A DNA stretch of 62,142 nucleotides from Streptomyces olindensis (GCA_000696115.1 JJOH01000027.1:13561-75702); one strand, 5' to 3'; shown: positions 16,250-24,722, counted from the first letter of the stretch. Numbers and translations: made by a program. Notes: generated by a model from the sequence alone, not told the origin.

Positions 16250-16282
16250 GCCCCGCCGATCGACGTTCGACGTCGGCGGGGC
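16250..16282 (+). terminator. 10-bp GC hairpin
   Basis: GCCCCGCCGA and TCGGCGGGGC flank a 13-base loop. It is the second hairpin after the secretion operon and lies upstream of the next gene group. Confidence 0.45.
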
Positions 16283-16323
16283 GCTGTGCTGTCCAGTCAC
16301 CCCGCAGCGTGAAGGAGATGCCC

Positions 16324-16422
16324 GTGCTCACTCGCCGCCCGCGCCGCCGTACTGGCCGGCCGCGCCCGCACCGCCCTGGCCCTCGCTACCCCTACCGCCC
16401 CTGCCCGGGGGAGGGGCGGTGA
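16324..16422 (+). CDS. Possible 32-residue Arg/Pro-rich peptide
   Basis: A GTG six bases after AAGGAG opens a short frame rich in Arg and Pro. Its TGA overlaps the GTG of the next gene, which suggests translational coupling. It may be a leader peptide. No family is recognised. Confidence 0.4.
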   Translation: MLTRRPRRRTGRPRPHRPGPRYPYRPCPGEGR

Positions 16423-16838
16423 CCGCACGCGCACAGCCAGTGGATCCGCAGGGCTTACCTCAGTACGACTGGCGCACCGCCCCGGAGGGGCTGGCCACGC
16501 GCCACCAGCTGCGCGCCCAGCAGCTGCGCCCCGGCGGGCAAGAGCCCGTCGCGATCCTGCGCTGCAAGGCCTGCGCGACCCGCCCGCACCGCGGCTGCAC
16601 TCGGCCCGCGTACCTGTACCGCATCGACCTCGCCCTGCCCGTACGGCCGATGACGCTCGCCAAGGAGGCCGCCCTCGACAAGGCCATGGCCGCGCGAACC
16701 ACGTGTCCCTTGTGCCGACGCCGTTACCACCACTGCCTTCCCTTGCGCACCCTCGGCTCCTGCCTGGAGTGCCACGACGGCACCCCGGCCGACCCCTCCT
16801 CCTACGTCGCCCCGCCTGACCACGCCCTGGCGGCCTGA
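16419..16838 (+). CDS. Hypothetical protein with zinc-binding motifs
   Basis: A GTG start overlaps the preceding TGA and has GGGGGAGGGG upstream. The 139-residue protein has CKACATRPHRGC near 46-57, CPLCRRRYHHC near 92-102 and CLEC near 112, so it probably binds metal. It resembles the other Cys-rich small proteins in this transfer region. Function is unknown. Confidence 0.6.
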   Translation: MTARAQPVDPQGLPQYDWRTAPEGLATRHQLRAQQLRPGGQEPVAILRCKACATRPHRGCTRPAYLYRIDLALPVRPMTLAKEAALDKAMAARTTCPLCRRRYHHCLPLRTLGSCLECHDGTPADPSSYVAPPDHALAA

Positions 16839-16860
16839 CCGCGAAAGGACCTCTCTCCGT

Positions 16861-17346
16861 ATGTCGGCACCGACCACGCCGCCCACCACGGGCCAGACCA
16901 CCCCGACCACGGACAAGAACCTGGACGCCGCCTGCGCCGCGGTCGCAGGCGAGATCGGCCGCACCGACGGCAAGGCCTCCATGCTGCTGGCCTTCAACGG
17001 CGCCGCCCTCGCCGGACTGTCCACGCTCGCCGACCACGACCTGCCCACCCTCACCAAGGTGGCTGGCGCCCTCGGCATCACCGCCCTGGGCACCGCCGCC
17101 GTGCTGCTGCTCCTGGTCGTCCGGCCCCGCCTCGGCGGCCACGACCGCGCGTCCTTCCCCTACTGGGCACGCCTGGATGAGACCGAGATCCGCGCCTGCA
17201 TGACCAGCGACACCCGCGCCGCCCGCATCCGCGCCCTTTCCTGCATCGCCGTCGCGAAGTTCACCCAGCTGCGCCGCGCGATCGACTGCACCCTCGCGGC
17301 GCTGGCCTTCCTCGCCCTGGCCGCGATCAGCATCCCGCTCCAGTAG
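16861..17346 (+). CDS. Pycsar effector-like (PycTM) membrane protein
   Basis: The 161-residue protein matches the pattern of PycTM-type proteins: NLDAACAAVAGEIGRTDGKA, then two membrane helices (about 40-57 and 68-89), a cytoplasmic stretch WARLDETEIRACM, and a last membrane helix (about 143-160). In Pycsar defence such proteins damage the membrane when a cyclic pyrimidine nucleotide binds. Related Streptomyces proteins lie in mobile elements without a known cyclase. A GGDEF gene follows, separated by a hairpin. Defence activity is inferred only. Confidence 0.65.
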   Translation: MSAPTTPPTTGQTTPTTDKNLDAACAAVAGEIGRTDGKASMLLAFNGAALAGLSTLADHDLPTLTKVAGALGITALGTAAVLLLLVVRPRLGGHDRASFPYWARLDETEIRACMTSDTRAARIRALSCIAVAKFTQLRRAIDCTLAALAFLALAAISIPLQ

Positions 17347-17481
17347 GCCCCGGGACGGTCGCAGCATCGGCTAGGCGCAAGACGACCGCCCCGAGCACTG
17401 GCCGCCACCGTCACATGGCGCCAGCACCTTCCAGCATGCCTCTCTGCCCGGCATTCCGGCGCAGGTCACCACGCACGGCAA

Positions 17482-17522
17482 GAGGCGCACCCCCGATGCC
17501 GGCAAGCCCTGGGGTGCGCCTC
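17482..17522 (+). terminator. 12-bp hairpin between the PycTM-like and GGDEF genes
   Basis: GAGGCGCACCCC and GGGGTGCGCCTC form a perfect stem with a 17-base loop, followed by CCTCATT. It makes full co-transcription of the two genes less certain. Confidence 0.55.
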
Positions 17523-17561
17523 CCTCATTCCGCCCTGACGGGCGAGAACGGAGATCCCATC

Positions 17562-18239
17562 ATGCCTGCAACCGCCGTCTTACGGCAGCCGTCACGCACC
17601 CTCGTCATCACCGCGGCCGCCGTGCCCCTCGCCTTGGCCGTCCTCGCCGACGACGTCCGGGTGCGCCGACAGCTGCACGCCGCCCGACGTGATCCGCTCT
17701 CCGGCCTGCCCGGCCGCGCCGACCTCATAGCCCACGGCGACCGGCTGCTGCGCACTGGCCGCCGCGACCGCGTGTACGTGATGCTGCTGGACGGCAACGG
17801 CTTCAAGGCCATCAACGACACCTACGGCCACGCCACCGGCGACGCCGTCATTGCCATCACCGGCCGCCGCCTCGCCGCCTGGACCACGCGACGCCAGGCC
17901 TTGGCCGCCCGGCTCGGCGGCGACGAGTTCGCCGTCGCGGCCGTGCTACCCGCCCGATCTGCACTCGCCGACATCACCGCCCTGCGCGAGCAGCTGCACC
18001 AGCCCCTCACCCACGACGGCCGCACCCTGAAGATGACCGTGTCCCTGGGCATCGCCCGCGCCGCCGACCTGCCCGGCGAGGACACCGACCGCATCCTGCG
18101 CGCCGCCGACGCCGCCATGTACAAGGTCAAGACCGGCGAGGCGGAGTTCCCCTACCGGGCCACCCTCGCCGACGCCTACACCACCACCGTCAACGGCCGC
18201 CGTGCCGGACGGCCTGGGGCCCACCTCCCCGCCGCATGA
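17562..18239 (+). CDS. GGDEF-domain diguanylate cyclase
   Basis: The ATG at 17562 has GGAG nine bases upstream. The 225-residue protein has an N-terminal membrane anchor (about 14-30) and a complete GGDEF domain: DPLSGLPGR near 44-52, LLDGNGFKAINDTYGH near 75-90, the active-site LGGDEF at 118-123, and ADAAMYKVK near 190. All visible catalytic features are kept, so it probably makes c-di-GMP, which controls development in Streptomyces. No EAL or HD-GYP gene is nearby. Its stop overlaps the next gene. Confidence 0.9.
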   Translation: MPATAVLRQPSRTLVITAAAVPLALAVLADDVRVRRQLHAARRDPLSGLPGRADLIAHGDRLLRTGRRDRVYVMLLDGNGFKAINDTYGHATGDAVIAITGRRLAAWTTRRQALAARLGGDEFAVAAVLPARSALADITALREQLHQPLTHDGRTLKMTVSLGIARAADLPGEDTDRILRAADAAMYKVKTGEAEFPYRATLADAYTTTVNGRRAGRPGAHLPAA

Positions 18240-18541
18240 ACACCCGGACCGTACGACGGCCCAGGACGCCCGCACGCCGACGGTCCGCCGACTGGGAGCC
18301 GGGCCCCGTCCCCGAGCCGGGCAGTCTCCTCGACTGGCGCGACAGTCGGCACTACGGCCGGGACGCCCCCTGCACCCTGTGCGGCGCCCCCACACCTCTG
18401 CGTTCCCACGCAGACGAGCCCGTGCACAAGACCTGCGCCGAAGCCTGGATCGCCGCGCACCCCACAGAGGCCCGCTTGGGCCGGTTCGCCTCAGACTCTC
18501 GCCCCAAGAAGAAAAAGAGCGACGACGATGACCACGCCTGA
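18236..18541 (+). CDS. Small protein with a CxxC motif
   Basis: The ATG overlaps the GGDEF stop (ATGA). The 101-residue protein has a basic N-terminus, CTLCGAPTPLRSHADEPVHKTC near 46-67 and a Lys/Asp-rich tail. The Cys/His set could bind zinc. It overlaps the following gene by 14 bases. Function is unknown. Confidence 0.6.
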   Translation: MNTRTVRRPRTPARRRSADWEPGPVPEPGSLLDWRDSRHYGRDAPCTLCGAPTPLRSHADEPVHKTCAEAWIAAHPTEARLGRFASDSRPKKKKSDDDDHA

Positions 18542-18986
18542 CCAGACCGGGAGAACCGAGATGAAGCCGACGTACGAGAACCACCAGCGCCGCGCCATCG
18601 AGCCGGACGGCACCACTCATGCGGCCCGGTACGCGGGCGACCGCAACCACTTCACCCTGGCCTGCGTCGTCTACCCGATGCCCACCATCGAGCGCCTGGT
18701 GCACGACGGAAACTTCCAGGCCGTGACCTGCTCCGGCTGCCGGGACGCGCTGGCCGTCATCATCACCTGCCCGGCCTGCAAAACCCCCGGAGCCGAGCAG
18801 TTCGGCCTGCCGATCCCCGGTACCGACGACTCCGCGGACTGCGCCCGCTGCAAGGTGTGCGGGCACTCCTGGAGCCTGGACCCGGGCGCGGACGGCTCCT
18901 GCACCCAGTGCGGCGGCTCCGGCCACACTGGGCGCGGCACCATCTACGATCCGAAGTGCACCTGCGGGGAACTGAGCAACTGCTGA
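18528..18986 (+). CDS. Zinc-ribbon protein ending the transfer operon
   Basis: The 152-residue protein has several Cys pairs: CSGCRDA and CPACKTPG near 66-85, CARCKVCGHSW near 105-115, and CTQCGGSGHTG near 126-136. The last resembles a DnaJ-type zinc knuckle. A shorter start, MKPTYENH, is possible. It is the last gene before the terminator at 18992-19038. Confidence 0.6.
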   Translation: MTTPDQTGRTEMKPTYENHQRRAIEPDGTTHAARYAGDRNHFTLACVVYPMPTIERLVHDGNFQAVTCSGCRDALAVIITCPACKTPGAEQFGLPIPGTDDSADCARCKVCGHSWSLDPGADGSCTQCGGSGHTGRGTIYDPKCTCGELSNC

Positions 18987-18991
18987 ACAGA

Positions 18992-19038
18992 GGCCCTGCC
19001 CTCATCCGGCGTGAACCGGGTGACGGCAGGGCCTTTTT
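18992..19038 (+). terminator. Rho-independent terminator
   Basis: GGCCCTGCC and GGCAGGGCC pair around a 24-base loop and are followed by TTTTT. It separates the rightward transfer region from the leftward parB gene. Confidence 0.85.
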
Positions 19039-19058
19039 GCGTTCCAGCCTCTTGCTCG

Positions 19059-20132
19059 TCAGGCTGGCTGTTCCTGCTGGCTCAGTTCTCCCAGCAGGGC
19101 GGCGTAGGCCTCGGGATGCTCCTCACGCAGGATCCTCAGCCATACCCGGGCACCCTCAACGAACACCCCGGGCTCCATCTTCCGGTGCAGGTGGTTGACC
19201 ACGAAGAAGGCGTCGTCGTATGGCAGCCGACGAGGCTGCTCGGTCTCGCTCTGCGGCGTCTCCTCGGCCGCTTGGGCCTCTGAGGTGTTAACGGCGTTAA
19301 TGGTCGGCACCTCAGCGTCATCCGTCGCCGGAACGCCCGAGGGGGTATTAACGCCGTTAACGGTGGAGGCGCTGCTCGCCTCTTCCACGGCGGGTTTGCG
19401 CCGCTGACGTGGGGCCTTGGCGGCCGCGACGGCCTTCTTCGCCTCGCCCACCTGCCGCTCCTTGGGGAGACGGCCGATCCGGCGAGCCGACTCCACCTTC
19501 AACTCACCTGTCTCCACCTGCTCCTGCAGTTCGGGAGTGAGTTCCAGCAGTGCCAGACGCTGCGACACCCAGGCAGGCGTCTTCCCCAGCCGCCGGGCAA
19601 CCTCCCCCTGCGACCCGTGCACCTGCACAAGGTTTCGGATCGCCTTCGCCTGGTCCATGGGCGGGACGTCCACCCGATGGATGTTGGCGATCAGTGCAGA
19701 CTCCACGACGTCCGCTGCAGAAGCGGCGAGATCATCGTTGACGTCGATCCGCAGCTCGGCAAGACCTGCGAGCTGAGCAGCCGCCAGGCGCCGGTTACCA
19801 TCGACGACGACGTACTCGGCTTCCTGGCTGAGCTGGCCCTCCTGGCCGGGATACGCGCCTAGGAACGCCGCACGCCGTACCACCGTGAGGGGTTGGATCT
19901 GCCCCTTGGCGCGCAGCGAGTCGGCCGTCTCCTCGATTTCGGTAAGTTCATCCCGCGGGTTGAACGGGTTGCCGGCCAGCAGCCTGAGTTCCACCTTGGC
20001 GGGAGGCCGCTTGCCCTCGCCGTTCATGATCTGCTGGCGGGTCCGGACCCGACGTGGCGCCTTACGCTCGCCGGCTTCTTCTTCCTCGCCCATGTTGAAA
20101 CCGCGGGTGACCCGCTGCTGAGGGGGCGTCAT
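19059..20132 (-). CDS. parB: ParB-family partition protein
   Basis: The 357-residue protein has the ParB/Spo0J nuclease-like N-terminal domain (NPFNPRDEL, then YVVVDGNRRLAAAQLAGL near 107-124) and a central helix-turn-helix (GEVARRLGKTPAWVSQRLALLEL near 177-199). A low-complexity linker follows and encodes two TTAACGSCGTTAA palindromes, which may be binding sites. The start overlaps the parA stop by four bases. With ParA it should segregate the replicon. Confidence 0.92.
   Translation of the reverse strand: MTPPQQRVTRGFNMGEEEEAGERKAPRRVRTRQQIMNGEGKRPPAKVELRLLAGNPFNPRDELTEIEETADSLRAKGQIQPLTVVRRAAFLGAYPGQEGQLSQEAEYVVVDGNRRLAAAQLAGLAELRIDVNDDLAASAADVVESALIANIHRVDVPPMDQAKAIRNLVQVHGSQGEVARRLGKTPAWVSQRLALLELTPELQEQVETGELKVESARRIGRLPKERQVGEAKKAVAAAKAPRQRRKPAVEEASSASTVNGVNTPSGVPATDDAEVPTINAVNTSEAQAAEETPQSETEQPRRLPYDDAFFVVNHLHRKMEPGVFVEGARVWLRILREEHPEAYAALLGELSQQEQPA
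19288..19360. promoter_or_regulatory. Two TTAACGSCGTTAA palindromes in parB, candidate parS
   Basis: Perfect 13-bp palindromes lie at 19288-19300 and 19348-19360, exactly 60 bp apart, in a weakly constrained linker of parB. Their AT-rich codons (GTT, AAC, TTA) are unlike the surrounding codon use. They encode NGVN and NAVN. This suggests selection for a DNA site. Confidence 0.55.
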
Positions 20133-21289
20133 ACGGCAAGCTCCTTCGCCAGCTCGCGCATCACCTGCGCGTGTTCACTGTCGGGGGCGTACTCCAGCAG
20201 CGGGATCTCACCGTCTGCTGCTTCCCGGCCTTCCTTCAAGTCACCGATCACGGCCAGGACCGGCGGGGAACTGCTCTTCTCCCACTCTTCCTTGTTCTGC
20301 TTCACGAGCTTGCCGCGGCGACTGTCGTACGCGTTGATGATCAGGCCGAGGTAGTCGACCTGGATCCGGCCCTTATTGCACAGGTCGTCCTTCTGGTTCT
20401 TCAGAAGACGGAACGCCCTGTGGGAGGCCTTGTTCGCCCAGACCGGTGTGATGACGCCGGATCGGTCGGCGAGCTCCCCATCGCGCCGGCGGACGTAGTA
20501 CAGCGCGGTGTCCATGTTCAGTCCCAGGCTGGGCGGCCCGTCGATGATGATCACGTCGTAGTCCGCCTCCAGCGGCTCCAAGGCCCGCTCGAGAGCGGCC
20601 TCGCTGAAGCTCACCTTGGACAGAGCGACGTCGCGCAGGAAAGCGTCGTCGGATGCGGGGAGGAGGTGCAGTCGATCCCCGAACCGCTCGCCATCCAGCG
20701 CCACCAGCAGGTCGTGGATGTCGCCCTTGGCTGTGCCGTCCATGTGCATCATCAGCGTCTCGACGTCGTCCTCGTACATGAGGTCCTCGAAGCCGAGTTC
20801 CGCGGTGAGATGCCCTTGAGGGTCGTAGTCGACGATCAGCACGCGGTGGCCGGCCTCCGCGAGTGCCTGGGCGATGCCAGAAGAGATGAAGGTCTTGCCT
20901 ACGCCGCCCTTCTGGTTGGCCACTATGACCCGCACGACCGGCTGCGACACCAAGGGCGCAGTGGGCGAGGGGTGGTTACTGAGCCACAGGGTGAGAGCTT
21001 GCGCGAGTCCCTGCACGTAGGTGACACCGCGCTCTGAGCACACCCCCTTGAACTTGTCCGGTTCGCCGACTGGGAGGAAGGTCCCCCAGGTCTTCGCGCC
21101 GTCGGTCTTCACCTCAGGAAGACCGTCAGCTTCGTACCAGGCCTTGATGGCGTGCTCAGTCGCGTCCTGGATGTCCATTCCGTGCTCGAAAGCGCGGATC
21201 TTCAGATGTCTGCGCAACTCGGGGGTGAGGGAAGTGATTAGTTTCTCTCGCTCCCCCCTCGGGCTAGGGATGCTCATGTGGCCGAACAT
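20129..21289 (-). CDS. parA: ParA-family partition ATPase with N-terminal extension
   Basis: The 386-residue protein has the deviant Walker A KGGVGKT near 126-132, DYDPQGHLTAELGF and IIIDGPPSLGLN, all typical of ParA ATPases. About 115 residues precede the core. They look like two ribbon-helix-helix-type segments (LTPELRRHLKIRAFEHGMDI and EPDKFKGVCSERGVTYVQGL), which could bind the par promoter. A start four codons downstream (MSIPSPRG) is possible. It is followed directly by parB. Confidence 0.92.
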   Translation of the reverse strand: MFGHMSIPSPRGEREKLITSLTPELRRHLKIRAFEHGMDIQDATEHAIKAWYEADGLPEVKTDGAKTWGTFLPVGEPDKFKGVCSERGVTYVQGLAQALTLWLSNHPSPTAPLVSQPVVRVIVANQKGGVGKTFISSGIAQALAEAGHRVLIVDYDPQGHLTAELGFEDLMYEDDVETLMMHMDGTAKGDIHDLLVALDGERFGDRLHLLPASDDAFLRDVALSKVSFSEAALERALEPLEADYDVIIIDGPPSLGLNMDTALYYVRRRDGELADRSGVITPVWANKASHRAFRLLKNQKDDLCNKGRIQVDYLGLIINAYDSRRGKLVKQNKEEWEKSSSPPVLAVIGDLKEGREAADGEIPLLEYAPDSEHAQVMRELAKELAV

Positions 21290-21749
21290 TACTAGGCTGA
21301 AGCGGCGGCGACCGTACGGCTGCTCCGATTTTCACCCTCGAGGCGCATGCTGCATGACCCCGAGCCACCTGACCACGCTCCTGCCAGAGGAGCCGGTCCG
21401 CTCGACGACTTTCGCCGTGACTCTCCCGATACCTCACTCAGGCTTGCTGACCCTGCTCCAGGGAGCAGTGCAGCTGCACACCGGGTTCGACGGGTTTCGG
21501 GTTGTGCGGCCCACCGGCGCGACGGCGCGACGGCGCAGCCCCGTGCGGTGAGCCGCTCACAGACTGCGAGGCGGTCGCGTCGTCCGGTCGCGACGTCCAC
21601 TAGGCCGCGCCCAGCTTTGCCTCCCCAGCACATGATGTGACCACCGCCACAACCCAATTTTCACTGCAGCCTTCACCCCTTTCTGTCTCCCGCCGCCTGT
21701 AGTGGGCAGAGTCAGGACGCTGGGGCCTGGCCGGTCATAAGGAGTGCTG
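21290..21749. other. 460-bp region upstream of parA
   Basis: No convincing gene was seen; open frames here lack coding character. It should hold the parA promoter on the minus strand and the promoter of the rightward group at 21750. No copy of the TTAACG palindrome was found. Confidence 0.4.
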
Positions 21750-22025
21750 GTGGGTGCGGAGGTTTTGAACGCGGTGGGTGGTTCAGCCGTGATCATGCTG
21801 CTAGCTCTGATTCTGCGGCCCGGCAAGAACCGTGTGGGGTTGTGGGATGTCCTGCACGAACTGGCTCGTGGACGCACCGCCAACGGGATGGAGCGTGAAC
21901 GGCGGGCCACCCTGGCGGTGTTGCTGCGAAAGCTGCCGAACCGTCGGGTGTACATGGAAGATGTCACGCATGGACGGCGGACGGTTATCGGGGAACGCGC
22001 TGGCGCTCGGAATCGGGCGCGGTGA
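21750..22025 (+). CDS. Small protein ahead of a sigma-like gene
   Basis: The GTG at 21750 is five bases after AAGGAG. The 91-residue protein has an N-terminal hydrophobic stretch (SAVIMLLALIL near 12-22) and a basic helical remainder. It precedes a sigma-factor-like gene, as do similar small ORFs elsewhere in this window. Function is unknown. Confidence 0.6.
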   Translation: MGAEVLNAVGGSAVIMLLALILRPGKNRVGLWDVLHELARGRTANGMERERRATLAVLLRKLPNRRVYMEDVTHGRRTVIGERAGARNRAR

Positions 22026-22051
22026 CTTGGGCGGCAGGAGGGGGGCAGCCC

Positions 22052-22555
22052 ATGACTCGGGCAGATTCATTCGACCAGTTCTTTGTGCACTGGGAGCCTC
22101 AGGTCAGGCGCTATCTGCTCTGGCTTGAGGGCGACCGCACGGTCATCGACGATGCGGCTCAGGAGACGATGCTGGCCGCTCACACGTACTGGCACCGCGT
22201 CAAGGTCCTGCAGAAACCGCAGGGGTGGCTGTTCAAAGTGGCTGGCCAGAGGTTGCAGCGCGTCCAAGCCGCTCGGCATCGGCATGGTCTGAGTACCGAC
22301 CCTAGCGAACTGCCGCACAGTGAGGGGCCAGACGACCTAGGGGTGCGAGAGAGGGAGCTGGTCCTCCTTGAGGCAGTGCGTAAACTGCCCGACCGGCAAC
22401 GCACAGCGATCGCGCTGCGCTGGCAGCTCGACTTGCCCAACGATGAAATCGCGGTCGTCATGGAGGTGTCGGTGAACACCGTGAAGACGCTCCTCCGCCT
22501 TGGCCGTGACACCCTGGAAACCGTTCTTGCAGACGTCAGCGGAGGTGAACGATGA
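22052..22555 (+). CDS. ECF-type sigma factor-like protein
   Basis: The ATG at 22052 follows AGGAGG; a GTG at 22022 overlapping the previous stop would add ten residues. The 167-residue protein has region 2-like DDAAQETMLAAHTYWHRVKVLQKPQGWLFKVA and region 4-like LPDRQRTAIALRWQLDLPNDEIAVVMEVSVNTVKTLL. It probably directs RNA polymerase to special promoters. Its stop overlaps the next start (ATGA). Confidence 0.8.
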   Translation: MTRADSFDQFFVHWEPQVRRYLLWLEGDRTVIDDAAQETMLAAHTYWHRVKVLQKPQGWLFKVAGQRLQRVQAARHRHGLSTDPSELPHSEGPDDLGVRERELVLLEAVRKLPDRQRTAIALRWQLDLPNDEIAVVMEVSVNTVKTLLRLGRDTLETVLADVSGGER

Positions 22556-22965
22556 GCATCGAGCGTCACCTGCACGATACGGCCACTGCCGTCTCTGAAC
22601 TATGGACCGATGAGAACGACACGAGTGCCCGGCTGGCCGCCCTGTATCAGCGAGCCAGTGTTGAGACGTCGGATGAGGAACAGCCACAAGTTCCTTCCAA
22701 GGCACGCCCCAACACCTCGGCCCGGCCAAGCCGCAGGAGCCATGCTCCCGGGCGTGATGGGGAGAGGCCGCTGGCCGAGATCAACTTCCTGACGGTGGGC
22801 GAAGTCGCCAGCATCATGGGTGTCTACAAGATGACGGTCTACCGGCTGGTCCACAGCGGGCATCTACCAGCCGTCCGCGTCGGCCGTGGCTTCCGTGTAC
22901 CCGAAGAGGCCGTCTACGAATATCTGCGTGCGAGCTGGGAGGGCGCCAACGTCGACGGGCTGTGA
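22552..22965 (+). CDS. BdtA/excisionase-type HTH protein
   Basis: The 137-residue protein has a C-terminal MerR/excisionase-type helix-turn-helix (INFLTVGEVASIMGVYKMTV, then RLVHSGHLPAVRVGRGFRVP). It matches a small protein conserved in Streptomyces chromosomes (BdtA-like) but has about 65 extra polar residues in front. It is translationally coupled to the sigma-like gene and may control or accompany it. No integrase is nearby, so a true excisionase role is unlikely. Confidence 0.75.
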   Translation: MSIERHLHDTATAVSELWTDENDTSARLAALYQRASVETSDEEQPQVPSKARPNTSARPSRRSHAPGRDGERPLAEINFLTVGEVASIMGVYKMTVYRLVHSGHLPAVRVGRGFRVPEEAVYEYLRASWEGANVDGL

Positions 22966-23076
22966 TCCGAGGCGCGCCTGGTCAACTCTCTTCCCGAGAA
23001 GCGCGCGTCCGGCATGGCGATGACATGCCAGCCCTCGCGCTGGAGCACCTGTGTGTTCTGTGCCGTGAGCCAGGAG

Positions 23077-23295
23077 CTATGCGTCGGGCTGCTGGCGCAC
23101 GTCCAGGTAGCAGCGCAGCCGTACTCCGGGCTCGCCGGGAACCCGGGTCGTGCTGTCCGCCGGCGCGGTCGCCCATCGCCCGGCGAGCAGTTCCTGGACG
23201 GCGAGTGCGGTCTGGTCGTCGGCGGCCGCGACCTCGACGACGGCTAGGCCCGGCTCCGACAGGTGCGTTACGTTGATCGGCTCCATGCCAGGCAC
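23077..23295 (-). CDS. DUF6207-like protein
   Basis: The 72-residue protein reads EPGLAVVEVAAADDQTALAV, then RWATAPADSTTRVPGEPGVRLRCYLDVRQ, the pattern of DUF6207 proteins widespread in Streptomyces. Start may be the GTG at 23295 or the ATG at 23286. Function is unknown. It lies alone on the minus strand. Confidence 0.65.
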   Translation of the reverse strand: MPGMEPINVTHLSEPGLAVVEVAAADDQTALAVQELLAGRWATAPADSTTRVPGEPGVRLRCYLDVRQQPDA

Positions 23296-23464
23296 TACGC
23301 GTCGGTGGGCATGGGGAGTTCCCGCTCTCTGGTGTGTTCACCCGACCGAGCAGTGTCCCCGCAGCCGCTCGTGACCGTCCGCCCGGCCAGGCTCGTGCGG
23401 GGCGCCGTGGGAGCTGACCTCAGCAGGAGGGCGACCTCCCCTTGACCCTGAGACCGAGCGCCGC

Positions 23465-24202
23465 ATGCGCGCCCACCACGCCCGCGCCGCCAAGGCCCTG
23501 GACGTGCAGACCGAGCCGGGCGGGGAGTTCGGGGGTTGGGCCGGGGCACCCAGGGTGCCCCGGCCCGCACCGCCGCCGGAGAGCCCGCCTGGTTGCGGCT
23601 GGTGTCCGTGCCGGAGGACAAGGCGTCGGGGAAGCTGTGGGACGGCGCCCTCGATGCCCAGAACGCCTTCGGTGACCTCGAAGGGCACCGGCCCGCGCTC
23701 CTGGCCGTCCACGACGCCCTCGACGACGGCACCGCCTACCGGGCGGAGCTGTCGTCGCGCGTCGACCAGCCGGTGCTGTCCGACAACCCGATCCTCCTGT
23801 ACGACCTCCAGCTGCCGGACCCCTGGTGGAACGACCTGGCCGGGACGTTGCAGAAGGTGGCGGCCGTCAGCACCGACCGTGTCGCCGTCCGGCAGCAGTA
23901 CATGGAGCGGGCGATCCCCGAGTTCGTGGGCATCCCTCACGTCGCCGCTGCGGCTGCTGGACTGGGAGGGCTGGGGCCGCGCTCCGGAGGGGTTCGACGC
24001 CGCCACTCTCTACGCCTACACCCTGCTTCAGCCGGACACCGCCGCCCGCGTCCGCGCCGTCTTCCCCGTGCTGGGCAGCCCAGCCGGCCTCGCCGCCGAA
24101 GCGACCGTGTGCGCCCAACTGCTCCAGACCGTGGCCCGCGGGGACAACCTCGCTCTCGCCGCCCCGCTCCGGGCATGGTCCGAGGAACTGCGCCGTCGCT
24201 GA
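23465..24202 (+). pseudogene. Phosphotransferase-like pseudogene lacking the catalytic loop
   Basis: Parts of one protein lie in different frames: an N-terminal piece (frame of 23465), a middle piece from about 23540 (WLRLVSVPEDKASGKLWDGA to RQQYMERAIPEFVGIP) and a C-terminal piece (PLRLLDWEGWGRAPEGFDAATL). Related Streptomyces phosphotransferase-like proteins have an HGDxHWxN catalytic loop between the last two pieces; here they are joined near 23940 with the loop missing. Two frame changes and this deletion mark it as decayed. Confidence 0.65.
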
Positions 24203-24333
24203 CCGGCTGCACGGACAGCCGGGGAACATCGGAGTCGACGTCGCCCACGACGCCGTGCGACAGACGCGCTGGCGATCTTCCCTTGTGACGCTGAGTGCCG
24301 GTCCCTTTCGAGCGGAACGGTCGTTGTCTGGTC

Positions 24334-24702
24334 ATGGAACTGTCGGCGCAGGCTGGGCCCGGGGTAGAGAAGGCAGCCGAACAGACGGTCGAGAGTGCAT
24401 GTCACCTCGCGGACCTCGCGGGCCCGGACGGCTGGAGCACGGCGGCCGCCGAGGACGTCCTCGACGCGATCGATACCCTCACCGACACGCTCGGCAGCGT
24501 CGGGGAGGACCTCGCACAAGCCCTCGCCGCGGTGGCGACTGCCACCGCCCAGGCGCGCCGACGCCTGGGCATCACCGTGGACGCCCAGGCGCCCTGGCGG
24601 GACAGCGCGGCGTCGGCGCCCGCAGCGCGCGGCCTGGAGCGCAGGCCGCCCAGGCGACGCGGGCTCGGTCCGGGCTTCCGGGGCATCCGTACCGACCCCT
24701 GA
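24334..24702 (+). CDS. Conserved small helical protein
   Basis: The 122-residue protein starts MELSAQAGPGVEKAAEQTVE and is mostly helical and Ala-rich, with a basic Pro/Arg tail. A GTG at 24295 is an alternative start. Its 3' part (about 24549-24702) is repeated in decayed form at 26509-26661. No function is known. A perfect 12-bp hairpin follows. Confidence 0.5.
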   Translation: MELSAQAGPGVEKAAEQTVESACHLADLAGPDGWSTAAAEDVLDAIDTLTDTLGSVGEDLAQALAAVATATAQARRRLGITVDAQAPWRDSAASAPAARGLERRPPRRRGLGPGFRGIRTDP

Positions 24703-24722
24703 GTGCCTGCTTGGGTCTCGAC

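Noticed and set aside
22552..22965. Excisionase of an integrative element
   Set aside because: The HTH matches the chromosomal BdtA-like type, is coupled to a sigma-like gene, and no integrase is nearby.
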